Shown here: positions 37,318 through 47,045 of the stretch, one piece after another
How the letters are laid out: each line of letters starts with the position of its first letter
Numbering within the stretch: position 1 is the stretch's first letter
Assembly (NCBI GenBank): GCA_016873995.1
Contig: VGVR01000009.1
Span: forward strand, 30,321 to 94,320
Direction of reading: 5' to 3'
Length of the DNA stretch: 64,000 nucleotides
Source of the DNA: Gemmatimonadota bacterium
Lineage (GTDB): Bacteria > Gemmatimonadota > Gemmatimonadetes > Longimicrobiales > Gaopeijiaceae
Program-made: the position numbers and the translations under genes
The notes under the pieces: generated by a model
Seen by the model: only the letters and a program-made list of their open reading frames with translations
Databases searched by the model: none
What the model was told of the DNA's origin: nothing

Positions 37318-37899
37318 GTGATCTCGCGCATCCAGGGCACGCTGCTCACGCGCGAAGGGGCACGCGTCGAAGTCGAGACGCAGGGCGGAGTGGTGTACGA
37401 GGTCGAGGTGCCGCTCACCGTCCTGCAGCGGCTCCCGGGGCCGGGCGACCTCGTCGAGCTTCGCACGGTGCAAATCGTGACCGAGACCTCGGTCGCGCTC
37501 TACGGATTCCTGAGCTTGCACGAGCGCTCGCTCTTCCAGCGCCTGCTCACGGCCTCGGGCGTCGGCCCGAAGCTGGCGCTCTCCATGATGTCCACCTACA
37601 CCGCAGAACGTCTCGCGCGCGCGCTCATCGACAAGGAGATCGTCGCGCTCATGCAGGTGCCCGGCATCGGCAAGAAGACGGCGGAGCGGCTGGTGCTCGA
37701 GCTCTCCGACCGGATCGCCGATCTGGCGTTCATCACGCCCGCCGAGCCCTCGGGGGACGGGGTCGCCCAGGAGGCGGTGCAGGCGCTCATCGCCCTCGGC
37801 TTCACGTTCGGCGACGCCGACAAGGCAGTGAGGGCGGCCCTGAAGGGCGGGGTGCCGAAGAGCGCGGAGGAGCTGATTCGCAGGGCGCTCGCGGGCTGA
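37318..37899 (+). CDS. ruvA: Holliday junction branch-migration protein RuvA
   Basis: This 193-residue junction-binding subunit begins [10 protein letters not shown], typical for RuvA. Domain II has two helix-hairpin-helix segments ([11 protein letters not shown] and [16 protein letters not shown]), and the C-terminal domain III ([14 protein letters not shown] to the end) contacts RuvB. The GTG start is one base after the ruvC stop, so translation is coupled. It works with RuvB as the motor complex in recombination repair. Confidence 0.95.
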   Translation: MISRIQGTLLTREGARVEVETQGGVVYEVEVPLTVLQRLPGPGDLVELRTVQIVTETSVALYGFLSLHERSLFQRLLTASGVGPKLALSMMSTYTAERLARALIDKEIVALMQVPGIGKKTAERLVLELSDRIADLAFITPAEPSGDGVAQEAVQALIALGFTFGDADKAVRAALKGGVPKSAEELIRRALAG

Positions 37900-37918
37900 C
37901 GCGCTAGATTCCCCACTC

Positions 37919-38962
37919 ATGGCCGACCACCTGCACATCACCACGCCGGAATCACTCTCGGAGGACGCGCAGGCCGAGCCGTCGCTGCGGCCCCAACGGC
38001 TGGCCGAGTTCATCGGCCAGGCCAAGGTGTGCAGCTCGCTCCAGGTCGCGGTGGAGGCGGCGCGTCAGCGGCGCGAGCCGCTCGACCACATCCTCTTTCA
38101 CGGTCCGCCCGGGCTCGGCAAGACCACGCTCGCGTCGCTGATCGCGCGCGAGATGGGCGTGAACTTCAAGGCGACGTCCGGGCCTGTGCTCGAGAAGCCC
38201 GCCGACCTGGTCGGCATGCTCACCAGCCAGCGCGAAGGCGACGTCCTCTTCATCGACGAGATCCACCGCCTCCGGCCGATCATCGAGGAGTTCCTCTATC
38301 CGGCGATGGAGGACTGGAAGATCGAGATCCGCCTCGCGGAGGGCCCGAAGGCGCAGACGATGACGATGAAGATCGAGCGTTTCACGCTCGTGGGTGCGAC
38401 CACACGGTTCGGCCTGCTCACGGCCCCCATGCGCGCGCGCTTCGGCATCGTCCAGCGCCTGAACTTCTACCCGGCCGAGGAGCTCGCCGACATCGTGCGG
38501 CGCAGCGCGGCGCTTCTCGGTGTGCGCACGACCCCAGAAGGTGCGATCGAGCTGGCGAAGCGCTCACGCGGCACGCCCCGCGTGGCGAATCGGTTGCTGC
38601 GCCGCGTGCGCGACTACGCGCAGGTGAAGGCCTCGGGGCACATCGACGTCGACGTGGCGCGGGAGGCCCTGCGGCTCCTCGACGTCGACGAGTACGGCCT
38701 CGACGAGATGGACGCGCAGGTCCTCAAGACGCTCATCGAGAAGTTCGAGGGTGGACCCGTGGGGCTGAACTCGCTCGCCGTCGCGATGGGTGAGGACGCC
38801 ACCACGCTCGAGGAGGTCTACGAGCCCTTCCTGATCATGGAGGGCTTCCTCAAGCGCACGCCGCAGGGACGCGTGGCCACGCCGCGGGCGTTCCGCCGCT
38901 TCGGGTACACGCTCCCCAAGGACGCGAAGACGCAGGGGTCGCTGTTCGTCGAAGAGGGATGA
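37919..38962 (+). CDS. ruvB: Holliday junction DNA helicase RuvB
   Basis: This 347-residue AAA+ ATPase drives branch migration. It has Walker [12 protein letters not shown], Walker [10 protein letters not shown], sensor [10 protein letters not shown] and a C-terminal winged-helix domain ending with [22 protein letters not shown] is the usual N-terminal signature. It follows ruvA by 19 bases and overlaps queA by four (ATGA). Confidence 0.97.
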   Translation: MADHLHITTPESLSEDAQAEPSLRPQRLAEFIGQAKVCSSLQVAVEAARQRREPLDHILFHGPPGLGKTTLASLIAREMGVNFKATSGPVLEKPADLVGMLTSQREGDVLFIDEIHRLRPIIEEFLYPAMEDWKIEIRLAEGPKAQTMTMKIERFTLVGATTRFGLLTAPMRARFGIVQRLNFYPAEELADIVRRSAALLGVRTTPEGAIELAKRSRGTPRVANRLLRRVRDYAQVKASGHIDVDVAREALRLLDVDEYGLDEMDAQVLKTLIEKFEGGPVGLNSLAVAMGEDATTLEEVYEPFLIMEGFLKRTPQGRVATPRAFRRFGYTLPKDAKTQGSLFVEEG

Positions 38963-40017
38963 CGCCGCCCGACGGGTCGCGCCTCACCGACTACGACTAC
39001 GATCTGCTGCCCGAGCGGATCGCGCGTTATCCCGCGGAGCGGCGCGACGAGAGCCGGCTGATGGTGCTGGGCGCGGAGGGCGACCCGCGGCACCTCCGCT
39101 TTCGCGACGTGGTCGAGCTCTTCCGCCCGGGTGACGTGCTGGTCGTCAACGAGACGAAGGTGATGCCCGCGCGCCTGCTCGGTAGGAAGCCCACTGGCGC
39201 GCCTTCGGAGATCTTCCTGCTGCGCCCCGTGCCGGGGAGCTCCGACCCCTACCTATGGGAGGCGCTCGTGCGGCCCGGAGGCAAGCTGAAGCCGGGGCGC
39301 GAGGTCGTGGTCGCGGACGATCTACGCGTCGAAATCCTCGACTCGGCACCGGGAAGCGGCCGGGTGGTGCGACTGGTCACCGACCTGACCGTCGAGCGAG
39401 CGCTCGAGCGCCATGGGCACATGCCGCTCCCTCCGTATTTGGGGCGCGAGGACGAGCCGCTCGACCGCGAGCGCTACCAGACCGTCTACGCGCGCGAGCT
39501 CGGCTCGGTCGCGGCGCCAACCGCTGGGCTGCACTTCACGTCCGAGATCCTGGCGGCGCTCGAAGCCATGGGTGTACGCCGCGCGGCGCTCACGCTGCAC
39601 GTCGGCATCGGCACCTTCCGGCCCGGCGAGGGGGACGACATCGATGCCCACGAGCTGCACCACGAGGGATACGAGGTTCCCGAGGCGACCGCGGTCGCCG
39701 TCAACGACGCGCGCGCGCAGGGCGGCCGGGTCTGGGCCGTGGGCACCACGACCGTGCGCACGCTCGAGTCGGTGGCCGACGAGGGAGGGCGGGTGCGCGC
39801 GGGCGCGGGCTCGACCGATCTCTTCATCCGGCCCGGGTACGTGTTTCGCGCGGTGGACTGCATGCTCACGAACTTCCACCTGCCGCGCTCGACGCTGCTT
39901 TTGCTGGTGGCCGCATTCGCAGAATACGAGCGGACCATGGCGGCCTACCGCGAGGCGATGGCCGAGGGGTATCGGTTCTACTCCTACGGGGACGCCATGG
40001 CGATCGTGCGCGGGTAG
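38959..40017 (+). CDS. queA: S-adenosylmethionine:tRNA ribosyltransferase-isomerase
   Basis: This 352-residue enzyme adds the epoxycyclopentane part of queuosine to tRNA. Family segments are [48 protein letters not shown] and [17 protein letters not shown]. The tgt gene for the preceding step lies at 50.6 kb, so the organism makes queuosine-modified tRNA. The ATG overlaps the ruvB stop. The gene ends one base before the convergent M20 peptidase gene. Confidence 0.96.
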   Translation: MTPPDGSRLTDYDYDLLPERIARYPAERRDESRLMVLGAEGDPRHLRFRDVVELFRPGDVLVVNETKVMPARLLGRKPTGAPSEIFLLRPVPGSSDPYLWEALVRPGGKLKPGREVVVADDLRVEILDSAPGSGRVVRLVTDLTVERALERHGHMPLPPYLGREDEPLDRERYQTVYARELGSVAAPTAGLHFTSEILAALEAMGVRRAALTLHVGIGTFRPGEGDDIDAHELHHEGYEVPEATAVAVNDARAQGGRVWAVGTTTVRTLESVADEGGRVRAGAGSTDLFIRPGYVFRAVDCMLTNFHLPRSTLLLLVAAFAEYERTMAAYREAMAEGYRFYSYGDAMAIVRG

Positions 40018-40018
40018 G

Positions 40019-41296
40019 CTAACGGACCCCGGCGAGCATCGCGGTCACGAGCGCGACCCACTGCGGGCCCTTGTAGGCGTCGGGCGTCTCCTCGTACCAC
40101 TCGTCGAGTGCGTGCGTCCCGCCGGCGCGGCCGCCGCCGTCCAGCGTGAGCCGGGGAATGCCGAGGCTCATGGGGATGTTCGCGTCTGTGCTGGACGCCC
40201 CGAGGTCGCTCTCGAGTCCGAGCGCGCGCGAGGCGGCGAGCGCGGTCTGCACGATGGGGGCGCTCTCGGGCTGCCGGCCCGCCGGACGAATGCCGATCGT
40301 GTCCAATCGGAGCGTCAGCGGGACGGTGGAGCGCGGCCACCGCGCCCGCTCGTCGCGTACGGCGGCGGCGAACGCGGCGCGGACTCTCCCGTCCAGCTCG
40401 GCCAGCGCTGCGGGGTCCTCCGAGCGCATGTCGATTTCGAGCACGCCCTCCATGGGGATCGCGTTCACCGACGTGCCGCCGCTCACCACGCTCACGCTGA
40501 AGGTGGTCTTCGGGTCGCTCGGGACGGCCAGCTCCGAAATCGCTGCGATCGCACGCCCCATCGCGTGGATCGGGTTCGGCATCCCGAATGCGCCGTAGCT
40601 GTGTCCGCCCGGGCCCTCGAACGAGACGCGGTAGCGGTTGCTGCCGACCGCCGCGTGCGTGATCCCGAAGCCGGTCCCATCCACGGAGAGGAAGTAATCT
40701 ATCTGCCCACGGAGCTCGCGCTCGAACAGGTGTCGCACGCCGCGCAGGTCGCCCTCGCCCTCCTCCCCCACGGTGCCGATGAACAGGATCGTCGCGTCAT
40801 GCTGCAGGTCGAGCGTTTGGAACGCGCGCGCGACCGCGAGCACGACCGCGATCCCGCGCCCGTCGTCCGCGATGCCGGGCGCCAACAGCCTACCGCCCTC
40901 GCGCCGCACGGTGACGTCCGTCCCCTCGGGGAAGACGGTGTCCAAATGGCCGGAGAGCACGACGGTAGGCCCTCCGGACGTCCCGGGGCGCTCGGCGATG
41001 ACGTTTCCCTCGGCGTCGATGCGCACGTTGCGGTAGCCGAGCGCCTGCAGCCGCCGCACGTACTCTTCGGCACGGCGCTGCTCGTTGAAGGGCGGCGCCT
41101 CGATCTCCGTGAGCTGGATCTGCTGCTCGAGCGTCCACGGCTCCCAGACGCGCAACGAATCGAGCGCGGCCTGCACGTGGGGCTTGGCGAGCATCGCGGA
41201 CGCATCCTGGGCAGCCACGCGGTTCGGCGACGTGACGAAGAGCGAACCGGGGATGAAGGCCGCGGCGAGCGCGACGAAGGTGCGGTGGGCAGTCAT
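40019..41296 (-). CDS. exported M20-family metallopeptidase
   Basis: This 425-residue protein has a signal peptide ending VAAQ (about residue 30). The M20 di-zinc core is complete: His and Asp in LSGHLDTVFPEG, bridging Asp in GIADDGRG, and the Glu-Glu pair in GTVGEEGEGDL; the dimerisation domain follows (RYRVSFEGPGGHSYGAF). It resembles PepT/ArgE-type aminoacylases and tripeptidases. Acting in the periplasm, it probably takes peptides or acylated amino acids. The neighbours are convergent queA and, across 216 bases, a divergent PQQ dehydrogenase. Confidence 0.87.
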   Translation of the reverse strand: MTAHRTFVALAAAFIPGSLFVTSPNRVAAQDASAMLAKPHVQAALDSLRVWEPWTLEQQIQLTEIEAPPFNEQRRAEEYVRRLQALGYRNVRIDAEGNVIAERPGTSGGPTVVLSGHLDTVFPEGTDVTVRREGGRLLAPGIADDGRGIAVVLAVARAFQTLDLQHDATILFIGTVGEEGEGDLRGVRHLFERELRGQIDYFLSVDGTGFGITHAAVGSNRYRVSFEGPGGHSYGAFGMPNPIHAMGRAIAAISELAVPSDPKTTFSVSVVSGGTSVNAIPMEGVLEIDMRSEDPAALAELDGRVRAAFAAAVRDERARWPRSTVPLTLRLDTIGIRPAGRQPESAPIVQTALAASRALGLESDLGASSTDANIPMSLGIPRLTLDGGGRAGGTHALDEWYEETPDAYKGPQWVALVTAMLAGVR

Positions 41297-41512
41297 GGGA
41301 CGCTCGGAGGGATGGTTCGGCGCCTTGGTGCGCTGAACCTACCCTCGAGGGGCTTGGAGTGCTCCGGGCCGCGCCCCCCCCCCCCTGGCAGGCCCGCACG
41401 TGGCCTCGCGCCCGCCGCGCAGCGCCGTCTTCTAGCCGTTCACCGGGGCGCCAGCTACCATGCACGCCTTGCAGTCGCAGCTTGCCCCACGCGGTTGATC
41501 CCGGAGGGATCC
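41297..41512. other. divergent intergenic region with a poly-C run
   Basis: Between the M20 peptidase and the PQQ dehydrogenase lies a run of about 12 C at roughly 41374-41385. Such runs slip easily during replication and sequencing. Its place between two divergent start codons could let length change alter promoter spacing, but no promoter is clear. Confidence 0.5.
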
Positions 41513-43564
41513 ATGCACTCCTCGATGCGTCGCACCGCTCGTCTCGCACTGGCGATCGGGCTTTCCTGGGGAGCCACGCTCCCCGCTCCAGCGTTCGCCC
41601 AGAGCGCCCAGAATCGGATGAACCCCGACGGCGAATGGCGCTACCAGAGCGCCGACGCGTGGGGTACGCGCTATTCGCCGAACAACCAGGTGAACGCGTC
41701 GAACTTCGCGAACCTGGAAGTCGCGTGGATCTACCGCGGCGACAACTTCGGTCCGGCGCTCGAGGACCAGACCAAGGCGACGCCCCAGTACATCAACGGG
41801 ACGCTCTACACGGTCATGGGCCACCGCCGCACCGTGGTGGCCATGGATCCGGAGACGGGCGAGACGCTCTGGACGTACCGCGAGCCGAACACCATCCGGT
41901 GGGAACGCTCCATGCGGCAGAACTACGGCAAGGGCGTGGCGTACGGCGAGCTCGATGGGCGCGGCGTCATCTACTACATCTCGCCGGCGTTCTTCCTGCA
42001 CGCGATCGACGCCGAGACCGGTCAACACGTGGCCAACTTCGGCCGGCGGGTCGATTTGCCGGGCTTTCCCTCGACGGGCGTCGTGGACCTGCTCCCCGAC
42101 CTGATCGCGGACTGGGAGCCTTGGCGGAACTACGTGCGCAACGGCGGCAGATACGATGCCGACTACGGCATTCCGCGTGAGCTCGGCTACATCACGTCGT
42201 CGTCGCCGCCGATCGTCGTGAACGGCGTGGTCGTGGTCGGCAACTCCGCCGAACAGGGCTACAACCAGACGCGCATCGAGAACGTGCCCGGCGACATCCT
42301 CGCGTACGATGCGCGGGGCGGCACGTTCAAGTGGAAGTTCCACGTGATCCCGCGCCCGGGTGAGTTCGGGCACGACACGTGGCTGAACGATGCTTGGCGC
42401 TGGACGGGGGACGTGTCGTCGTGGGCGCCGCTCTCGGCGGACTACGAGCGCGGCATCGTCTACCTCCCGACCAACCCACCGACCATCGACTACTTCGGTG
42501 GCTTCCGTCCGGGAGACAATCTCTTCGGCACTTCGACGATCGCGTTGAACGTCCAGACTGGGCAGCGCGTCTGGCACTTCCAGACCGTCCACAACGATCA
42601 GTGGAACTACGACCTGCCCAACGTGCCGATCGTCGCCAACCTTCGGGTGAACGGACAGCAGATCCCCGCCGTGATCCAGACCACCAAGACCGGCATGATC
42701 TTCGCGTTCAATCGCGAGACAGGACGGCCCATCTGGCCGATCGAGGAGAGGCCGGTCACGCAGACGGTCGTGCCGGGGAACTGGACCGCGGCGACGCAGC
42801 CGATCCCCACGCGCCCGGAGCCGTCGGAGCCGCTCGGGCTTCCTGAGTCCGACGTCATCGATTTCACGCCGCAGCTGAGGACCGAGGCGATGGCGATGCT
42901 GCGCCGCTACAACGTGGGCGGGCCGTTCATGCCGCGCCTCTACGAGGACCACAACACCGGCGTCGAGGACAACATCCGCTGCTACGGCGGGCTCAACATC
43001 ACGAACCCCGCGACGCTCGATCCGACGACGGGAATCCTCTACGTGCCGTCCTCACGCGGGTGCAGCGGCGGGTCCGTCTCCCCGGGGCTCGAGTCGGACG
43101 ATCCGGACAACATCATGACGACCGGGTCGACGATCTCGCAGTGGGTGGCGGGAGCCGGAGGAGCGCTGCCGCGCGTCCAGGGCCTCCCCGCATGGAAGCC
43201 GCCGTACAACCGCGTATCGGCGTACGACATGAACACGGGTGAGCGCATTTGGTGGGTGCCGATCGGCGAGCCCGCCGACGCCATCCGCAACCACCCGGCG
43301 CTGCAAGGCGTCGACATGTCGCGCTTCGGCGGCGGCGGCAACTCGGTGCAGATGGTCTCGGGCGACCTGCTCTTCACGACGGAAGGGTCGCAAGGACCCG
43401 CGGTGCTGAACGCCTGGAACAAGCGTACGGGCGTGCACGTGGGCGAGGTCGAGCTGCCGGGGTCGGTGCAGTACGGGATGATGACGTACATGCACAACGG
43501 ACAGCAGACGATCGTGCTGCAGGTCGGCGGACCGTCGAGACTGGTGGCGCTCAGGCTGCCGTAG
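41513..43564 (+). CDS. secreted PQQ-dependent dehydrogenase-like beta-propeller
   Basis: This 683-residue protein has a signal peptide (about residues 1-29, AFAQ). It is an eight-bladed quinoprotein propeller similar to membrane glucose/alcohol dehydrogenases: DGEWRYQSADAWGTRYSPNNQVN at the start, repeated AxDxxTGxxxW units (VVAMDPETGETLW, AFNRETGRPIW, AYDMNTGERIWW) and VHNDQWNYDLPN. No c-type haem motif follows, so electrons would go to a separate acceptor. The substrate is unknown. GGAGGG precedes the ATG by 5 bases. An intrinsic terminator follows. Confidence 0.87.
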   Translation: MHSSMRRTARLALAIGLSWGATLPAPAFAQSAQNRMNPDGEWRYQSADAWGTRYSPNNQVNASNFANLEVAWIYRGDNFGPALEDQTKATPQYINGTLYTVMGHRRTVVAMDPETGETLWTYREPNTIRWERSMRQNYGKGVAYGELDGRGVIYYISPAFFLHAIDAETGQHVANFGRRVDLPGFPSTGVVDLLPDLIADWEPWRNYVRNGGRYDADYGIPRELGYITSSSPPIVVNGVVVVGNSAEQGYNQTRIENVPGDILAYDARGGTFKWKFHVIPRPGEFGHDTWLNDAWRWTGDVSSWAPLSADYERGIVYLPTNPPTIDYFGGFRPGDNLFGTSTIALNVQTGQRVWHFQTVHNDQWNYDLPNVPIVANLRVNGQQIPAVIQTTKTGMIFAFNRETGRPIWPIEERPVTQTVVPGNWTAATQPIPTRPEPSEPLGLPESDVIDFTPQLRTEAMAMLRRYNVGGPFMPRLYEDHNTGVEDNIRCYGGLNITNPATLDPTTGILYVPSSRGCSGGSVSPGLESDDPDNIMTTGSTISQWVAGAGGALPRVQGLPAWKPPYNRVSAYDMNTGERIWWVPIGEPADAIRNHPALQGVDMSRFGGGGNSVQMVSGDLLFTTEGSQGPAVLNAWNKRTGVHVGEVELPGSVQYGMMTYMHNGQQTIVLQVGGPSRLVALRLP

Positions 43565-43594
43565 ACCCTCGCGGCGCCTCGTTCACCTCAGGCC

Positions 43595-43638
43595 GGCGGG
43601 TCCCCGGGAGCTTCCCCGCGGGACCCGCCTTTCTTGTT
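43595..43638 (+). terminator. intrinsic terminator after the PQQ dehydrogenase gene
   Basis: GGCGGGTCCC (43595-43604) pairs perfectly with GGGACCCGCC (43620-43629) and is followed directly by TTTCTTGTT. It is 30 bases past the stop codon. A strong stem with a T-rich tail makes this the clearest terminator in the window. Confidence 0.85.
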
Positions 43639-43850
43639 ACGTAGGCCTCGTCGGCCGAAGGCGAGCCGCGGTGCGGGCGGGCTTTCGACTCCTGGCGCGG
43701 GTGCCCCCGTCCGTCCTGGGGCGGCAGTAATCGTCCAGTAAGCGATACGGCGCGCCCGATCTCCTCGCGGCTAAGCGCCGAGTAAGCAGCGCCCTCCACG
43801 TTTGCGGTGCGCGTCCAGTACCAGAACGCACCTGCGAAAAGGAGGTCCAT

Positions 43851-45317
43851 ATGATGCGCGCTTCTTTCCTCGGCCACGTTAGCCACACCGTGCTCAGACT
43901 CATGCTGCCGCTGCTGATCGGATGCGACGGCGGGGGGGTGGTCGGACCCGGGAAGCCTGTGGCGAGCGTCGTCATCGCGCCTGCCGCACCGGTGTTGATG
44001 GCGGGAGACTCGGTCCAGCTCACGGCGATCGTGCGCGACCAGGACAACCGCCCGATCCCCGGGCGCGTGGTCACCTGGGCCGCGCAGCCCAACGTGGTTC
44101 TGTCCGTGTCGTCGACGGGGCTGGTGACGGGGACCGCGCCCGGCAGCGCCACCGTGACTGCGACGAGTGAGGGTCAGAGGGGTACGGCCACCGTGACGGT
44201 GACCTCGTCCGCCGACCCTGTGGCGAGTATCACGCTCGACCGAACGTCCGCGACCTTGGTCGAGGGTGATCGAGTTCAGCTTGCGGCAACGCTTTGGTAC
44301 GCACGCGGTCGAGAGATCTACGGTCGCGCCGTGGAGTGGGCGTTCAGCGACGAGACGGTCGCGTCCGTGCAGCTCGACGGGGTGGTTACGGGGATTCGCG
44401 CGGAGTCGGTCACGATCACGGCGAGCGCGGAGACCAAGTTCGCGTCGGCGGCCATCACCGTGACGGCGGATTATTCGTTCGACTTGATCTACAGCGGTTC
44501 CCTCGAGCCCGCCGGCACTCCGCGCTTGCTCCGGCTTCCCATGGCCGGAGGAGACCCCCAGCCGATTCTGCCGTCTTCGGTGCTGCCGGGCTGGGCCTTG
44601 GTCGGCGCCGCGTCCTCCCCGGACGGGGCGAGGGTCGCTTTCAGCGCCCAGCTGGGCAGCGAGGCGTACCTCTATGTCGTGAATGCCGATGGCTCTGGGC
44701 TGCGGCAGCTGACCACCGAGGGAGACGAAGGAGGGCCCACGTGGTCACCAGACGGGACGGAGATCGCCTTCGAGAGCGCGCCCGCGGGTCCTGACTCGGA
44801 CATCTGGGTCATGCGCGCGGACGGCTCGAACCCGCGGAACCTGACGGGCGCGCTGGGCTTCGAGTACGAGTATGCGCCAGCTTGGTCGCCCGCCACCTCG
44901 AGCAGCGATCGGATAGCGTTCGCCCAGAGCGACTTCTTCACGTACAGTCGCATCGTCACGATGCGCACCGACGGAAGCGATCTGAGGTACATCACGGCAG
45001 CCGCGGATCGGTTCGACGGCGCTCCCACGTGGGCCCCCGACGGGTCGAGGATCGTCTTCACGCGCGAGAGCGAGAGATGGACCAACGCCGATCTGTGGAT
45101 CGTCGACGCGACGGGTGCGAACGCTCGAGCCTTCGTCGCGCTTCCGTCGGAGCAGCTCAATCCGTCGTGGTCCCCGGACGGACGGCTGCTTTCGTTCTCC
45201 TCCCTTCACCTTCCAGGCCCTTACCAGGTCTACACCGTGTGGGCCGATGGGACGGCCCTCGTCCGTCGCACGGACGCGCCTGGGGGTGGAGCCCATCCGG
45301 GTTGGCTGCTGCGGTGA
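43851..45317 (+). CDS. lipoprotein with Ig-like (BIG2) and PD40/TolB-type repeats
   Basis: This 488-residue protein has a lipoprotein signal with lipobox LIGC (Cys25). Two bacterial Ig-like domains (VASVVIAPAAPVLMAGDSVQ and VASITLDRTSATLVEGDRVQ) are followed by five or so WD40-like PD40 units such as GPTWSPDGTEIAFES, LRQLTTEGDEG and NPSWSPDGRLLSFSS, which form a TolB-like propeller. It should be anchored in the envelope and exposed to the periplasm or cell surface. AAAAGGAGGTCCAT before the ATG is a strong ribosome-binding site. Its ligand is unknown. Confidence 0.85.
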   Translation: MMRASFLGHVSHTVLRLMLPLLIGCDGGGVVGPGKPVASVVIAPAAPVLMAGDSVQLTAIVRDQDNRPIPGRVVTWAAQPNVVLSVSSTGLVTGTAPGSATVTATSEGQRGTATVTVTSSADPVASITLDRTSATLVEGDRVQLAATLWYARGREIYGRAVEWAFSDETVASVQLDGVVTGIRAESVTITASAETKFASAAITVTADYSFDLIYSGSLEPAGTPRLLRLPMAGGDPQPILPSSVLPGWALVGAASSPDGARVAFSAQLGSEAYLYVVNADGSGLRQLTTEGDEGGPTWSPDGTEIAFESAPAGPDSDIWVMRADGSNPRNLTGALGFEYEYAPAWSPATSSSDRIAFAQSDFFTYSRIVTMRTDGSDLRYITAAADRFDGAPTWAPDGSRIVFTRESERWTNADLWIVDATGANARAFVALPSEQLNPSWSPDGRLLSFSSLHLPGPYQVYTVWADGTALVRRTDAPGGGAHPGWLLR

Positions 45318-45419
45318 GGGCGAGCGCGCGAGAGAGCGGGTCGGTACGGCGAGGAGCCGATCCGCTCATCCGCGTGCGGGCCTTTGGCCGCCCCGTTGGA
45401 GGGGTGGTAGCTTGGGCGG

Positions 45420-47030
45420 ATGCGCTGGACCGCAGCCACGATCCAACCCTCCTCGCTGGGCGGCGCCGGACTCTCGTCCCGCGACGGCAGCGTTTTGCCG
45501 ACCCAGCTCACGAGCTTCATCGGTCGCGAGCGGGAGATCTCGGAGATCACTGAGCTGCTGCCCTCGAGCCGCCTGGTGACGCTGATCGGGGCTGGTGGGG
45601 CCGGCAAGACCCGCTTGGCCCTGGCGGTAGCGGGTAAGGCGGGGGCCGATTTCACCCGTGTCGGTTGGGTCGATCTCGCGCCGCTCGCCGAGCCCAGGTT
45701 GCTGCCCGAAGAGGTGGGCTCGGCACTCGGGTTCAGGGAGGCGGCCGGCCGAACGGCGGACGACACCCTGATCGAGCCCATTGGGGACGATGCAGTGCTC
45801 GTCGTGCTGGACAACTGCGAGCACATCGTGGACGCCTGCGCGCGGTTGGCGGAGAGGCTGCTGAGGGGATGTCCACGGATGCGCATTCTCGCCACGAGTC
45901 GAGAAGCGCTGGGCGTGTCGGGGGAGCAGGCTTGGCAGGTCCCTGCGCTCTTGCTCCCGGAGGATGCGACCGCGTCCGCGGAAGCGGTGCTGCGTTCGGA
46001 ATCGGGCAGGCTGTTTCTCGAGCGCGCGCGGGCCGTAATGCGATCGTTCGCGATCGACGATCGGAACGCCCCCTCGGTCGCGAAGATCTGTCGGCGGCTG
46101 GATGGCATACCGTTGGCGATCGAGCTGGCAGCGGCCCGAGTGCGCGTGCTGGCGCCCGAGCAGATCGCCGACCGGCTCGACGACGCGTTCCGCCTGCTCA
46201 CGGCGCCGGGGCGCCCTGCCATCCAGCGGCACCGCACACTGCGCGAGTCCATCGACTGGAGTCACGCCCTGCTGGACGAGGCGGAGGCGGCCCTGTTCCG
46301 GCGGCTGGGCGTCTTCTCCGGCAGCTTCTCTCTGGATGCGGTAGAAGGGGTCTGCTGCGCGCCGCCGGTCGAGGCGGATGGCGTTCTGGATCTGCTCTCG
46401 GCGCTCGTCGAGAAGTCCATGGTCGTGCTCGAGTCCGCCGAGGAAGAGGCGCGCTACCGGCTCCTCGAGGCCCTGCGACAGTACGCCATGCAGAAGCTGC
46501 AAGAGGCCGGAGAGGAAGGAGTCGTCCGCGACCTACACGCTGCCTACTTCGTGCGCATGGCCACCCTGGCCGAGCGGCCGATGTTCGGGGGCACAGGGCG
46601 CACGGGCTGGACCAATCGGCTGATCGCCGAGGAAGCCAACTTGAGGGCGGCGGAGGACTGGCTCGTGCAGTCGGACGACGGCGCCGAGGCGGCGCTGAGA
46701 CTCGCGGCGGCGCTGCATTGGCATTGGTTCGCGCGCGGCCAGTTCCGAGAGGGTTGGCGCCAGCTTTCTGCCGCGCTCGCACGGGCCACCGACGCCGACC
46801 CCCTGACGTGTGCGAAAGCGCACACCGCCGCCGCGATGATGGCGTTCTGGAGGGGCGAGCACGAGAGCGTGGCGAAGGAAGCGGACGCCGCGGTGATTCT
46901 CCTGCGCGGTCTGGACGACCCGTGGTCCCTCGCATACGCCTTGGCGGTCTTGGGGATCGGGCGCTCTCTGCGCGACCCCGGGGCTGGCCGGGGCCCACTC
47001 GACGAAGCCGTCGCTACGGCGCGCGGATAG
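45420..47030 (+). CDS. NB-ARC/AfsR-like ATPase, N-terminal part of an amber-interrupted regulator
   Basis: This 536-codon frame encodes a STAND-type ATPase: TSFIGREREI, Walker A GAGGAGKTR (Lys63), Walker B VLVVLDNCEHI, ATSREALGV, GIPLAIELAAARV and a winged-helix ending RYRLLEALRQYAM, then the first TPR-like helices. It ends at TAG (47028-47030). The same frame continues beyond the TAG without a shift as further TPR helices and a DNA-binding domain, so the two pieces were most likely one protein of about 978 residues with Trp at this position. Alone, this piece would sense and hydrolyse ATP but lacks any DNA-binding domain. Confidence 0.85.
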   Translation: MRWTAATIQPSSLGGAGLSSRDGSVLPTQLTSFIGREREISEITELLPSSRLVTLIGAGGAGKTRLALAVAGKAGADFTRVGWVDLAPLAEPRLLPEEVGSALGFREAAGRTADDTLIEPIGDDAVLVVLDNCEHIVDACARLAERLLRGCPRMRILATSREALGVSGEQAWQVPALLLPEDATASAEAVLRSESGRLFLERARAVMRSFAIDDRNAPSVAKICRRLDGIPLAIELAAARVRVLAPEQIADRLDDAFRLLTAPGRPAIQRHRTLRESIDWSHALLDEAEAALFRRLGVFSGSFSLDAVEGVCCAPPVEADGVLDLLSALVEKSMVVLESAEEEARYRLLEALRQYAMQKLQEAGEEGVVRDLHAAYFVRMATLAERPMFGGTGRTGWTNRLIAEEANLRAAEDWLVQSDDGAEAALRLAAALHWHWFARGQFREGWRQLSAALARATDADPLTCAKAHTAAAMMAFWRGEHESVAKEADAAVILLRGLDDPWSLAYALAVLGIGRSLRDPGAGRGPLDEAVATARG

Positions 47031-47045
47031 GGGAGAACGGTTCTC

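Noticed and set aside
39413..41512. Apparent 700-codon N-terminal extension of the PQQ dehydrogenase
   Set aside because: The extension lies out of frame over queA and antisense to the M20 peptidase; a signal peptide and ribosome-binding site mark the real start at 41513.
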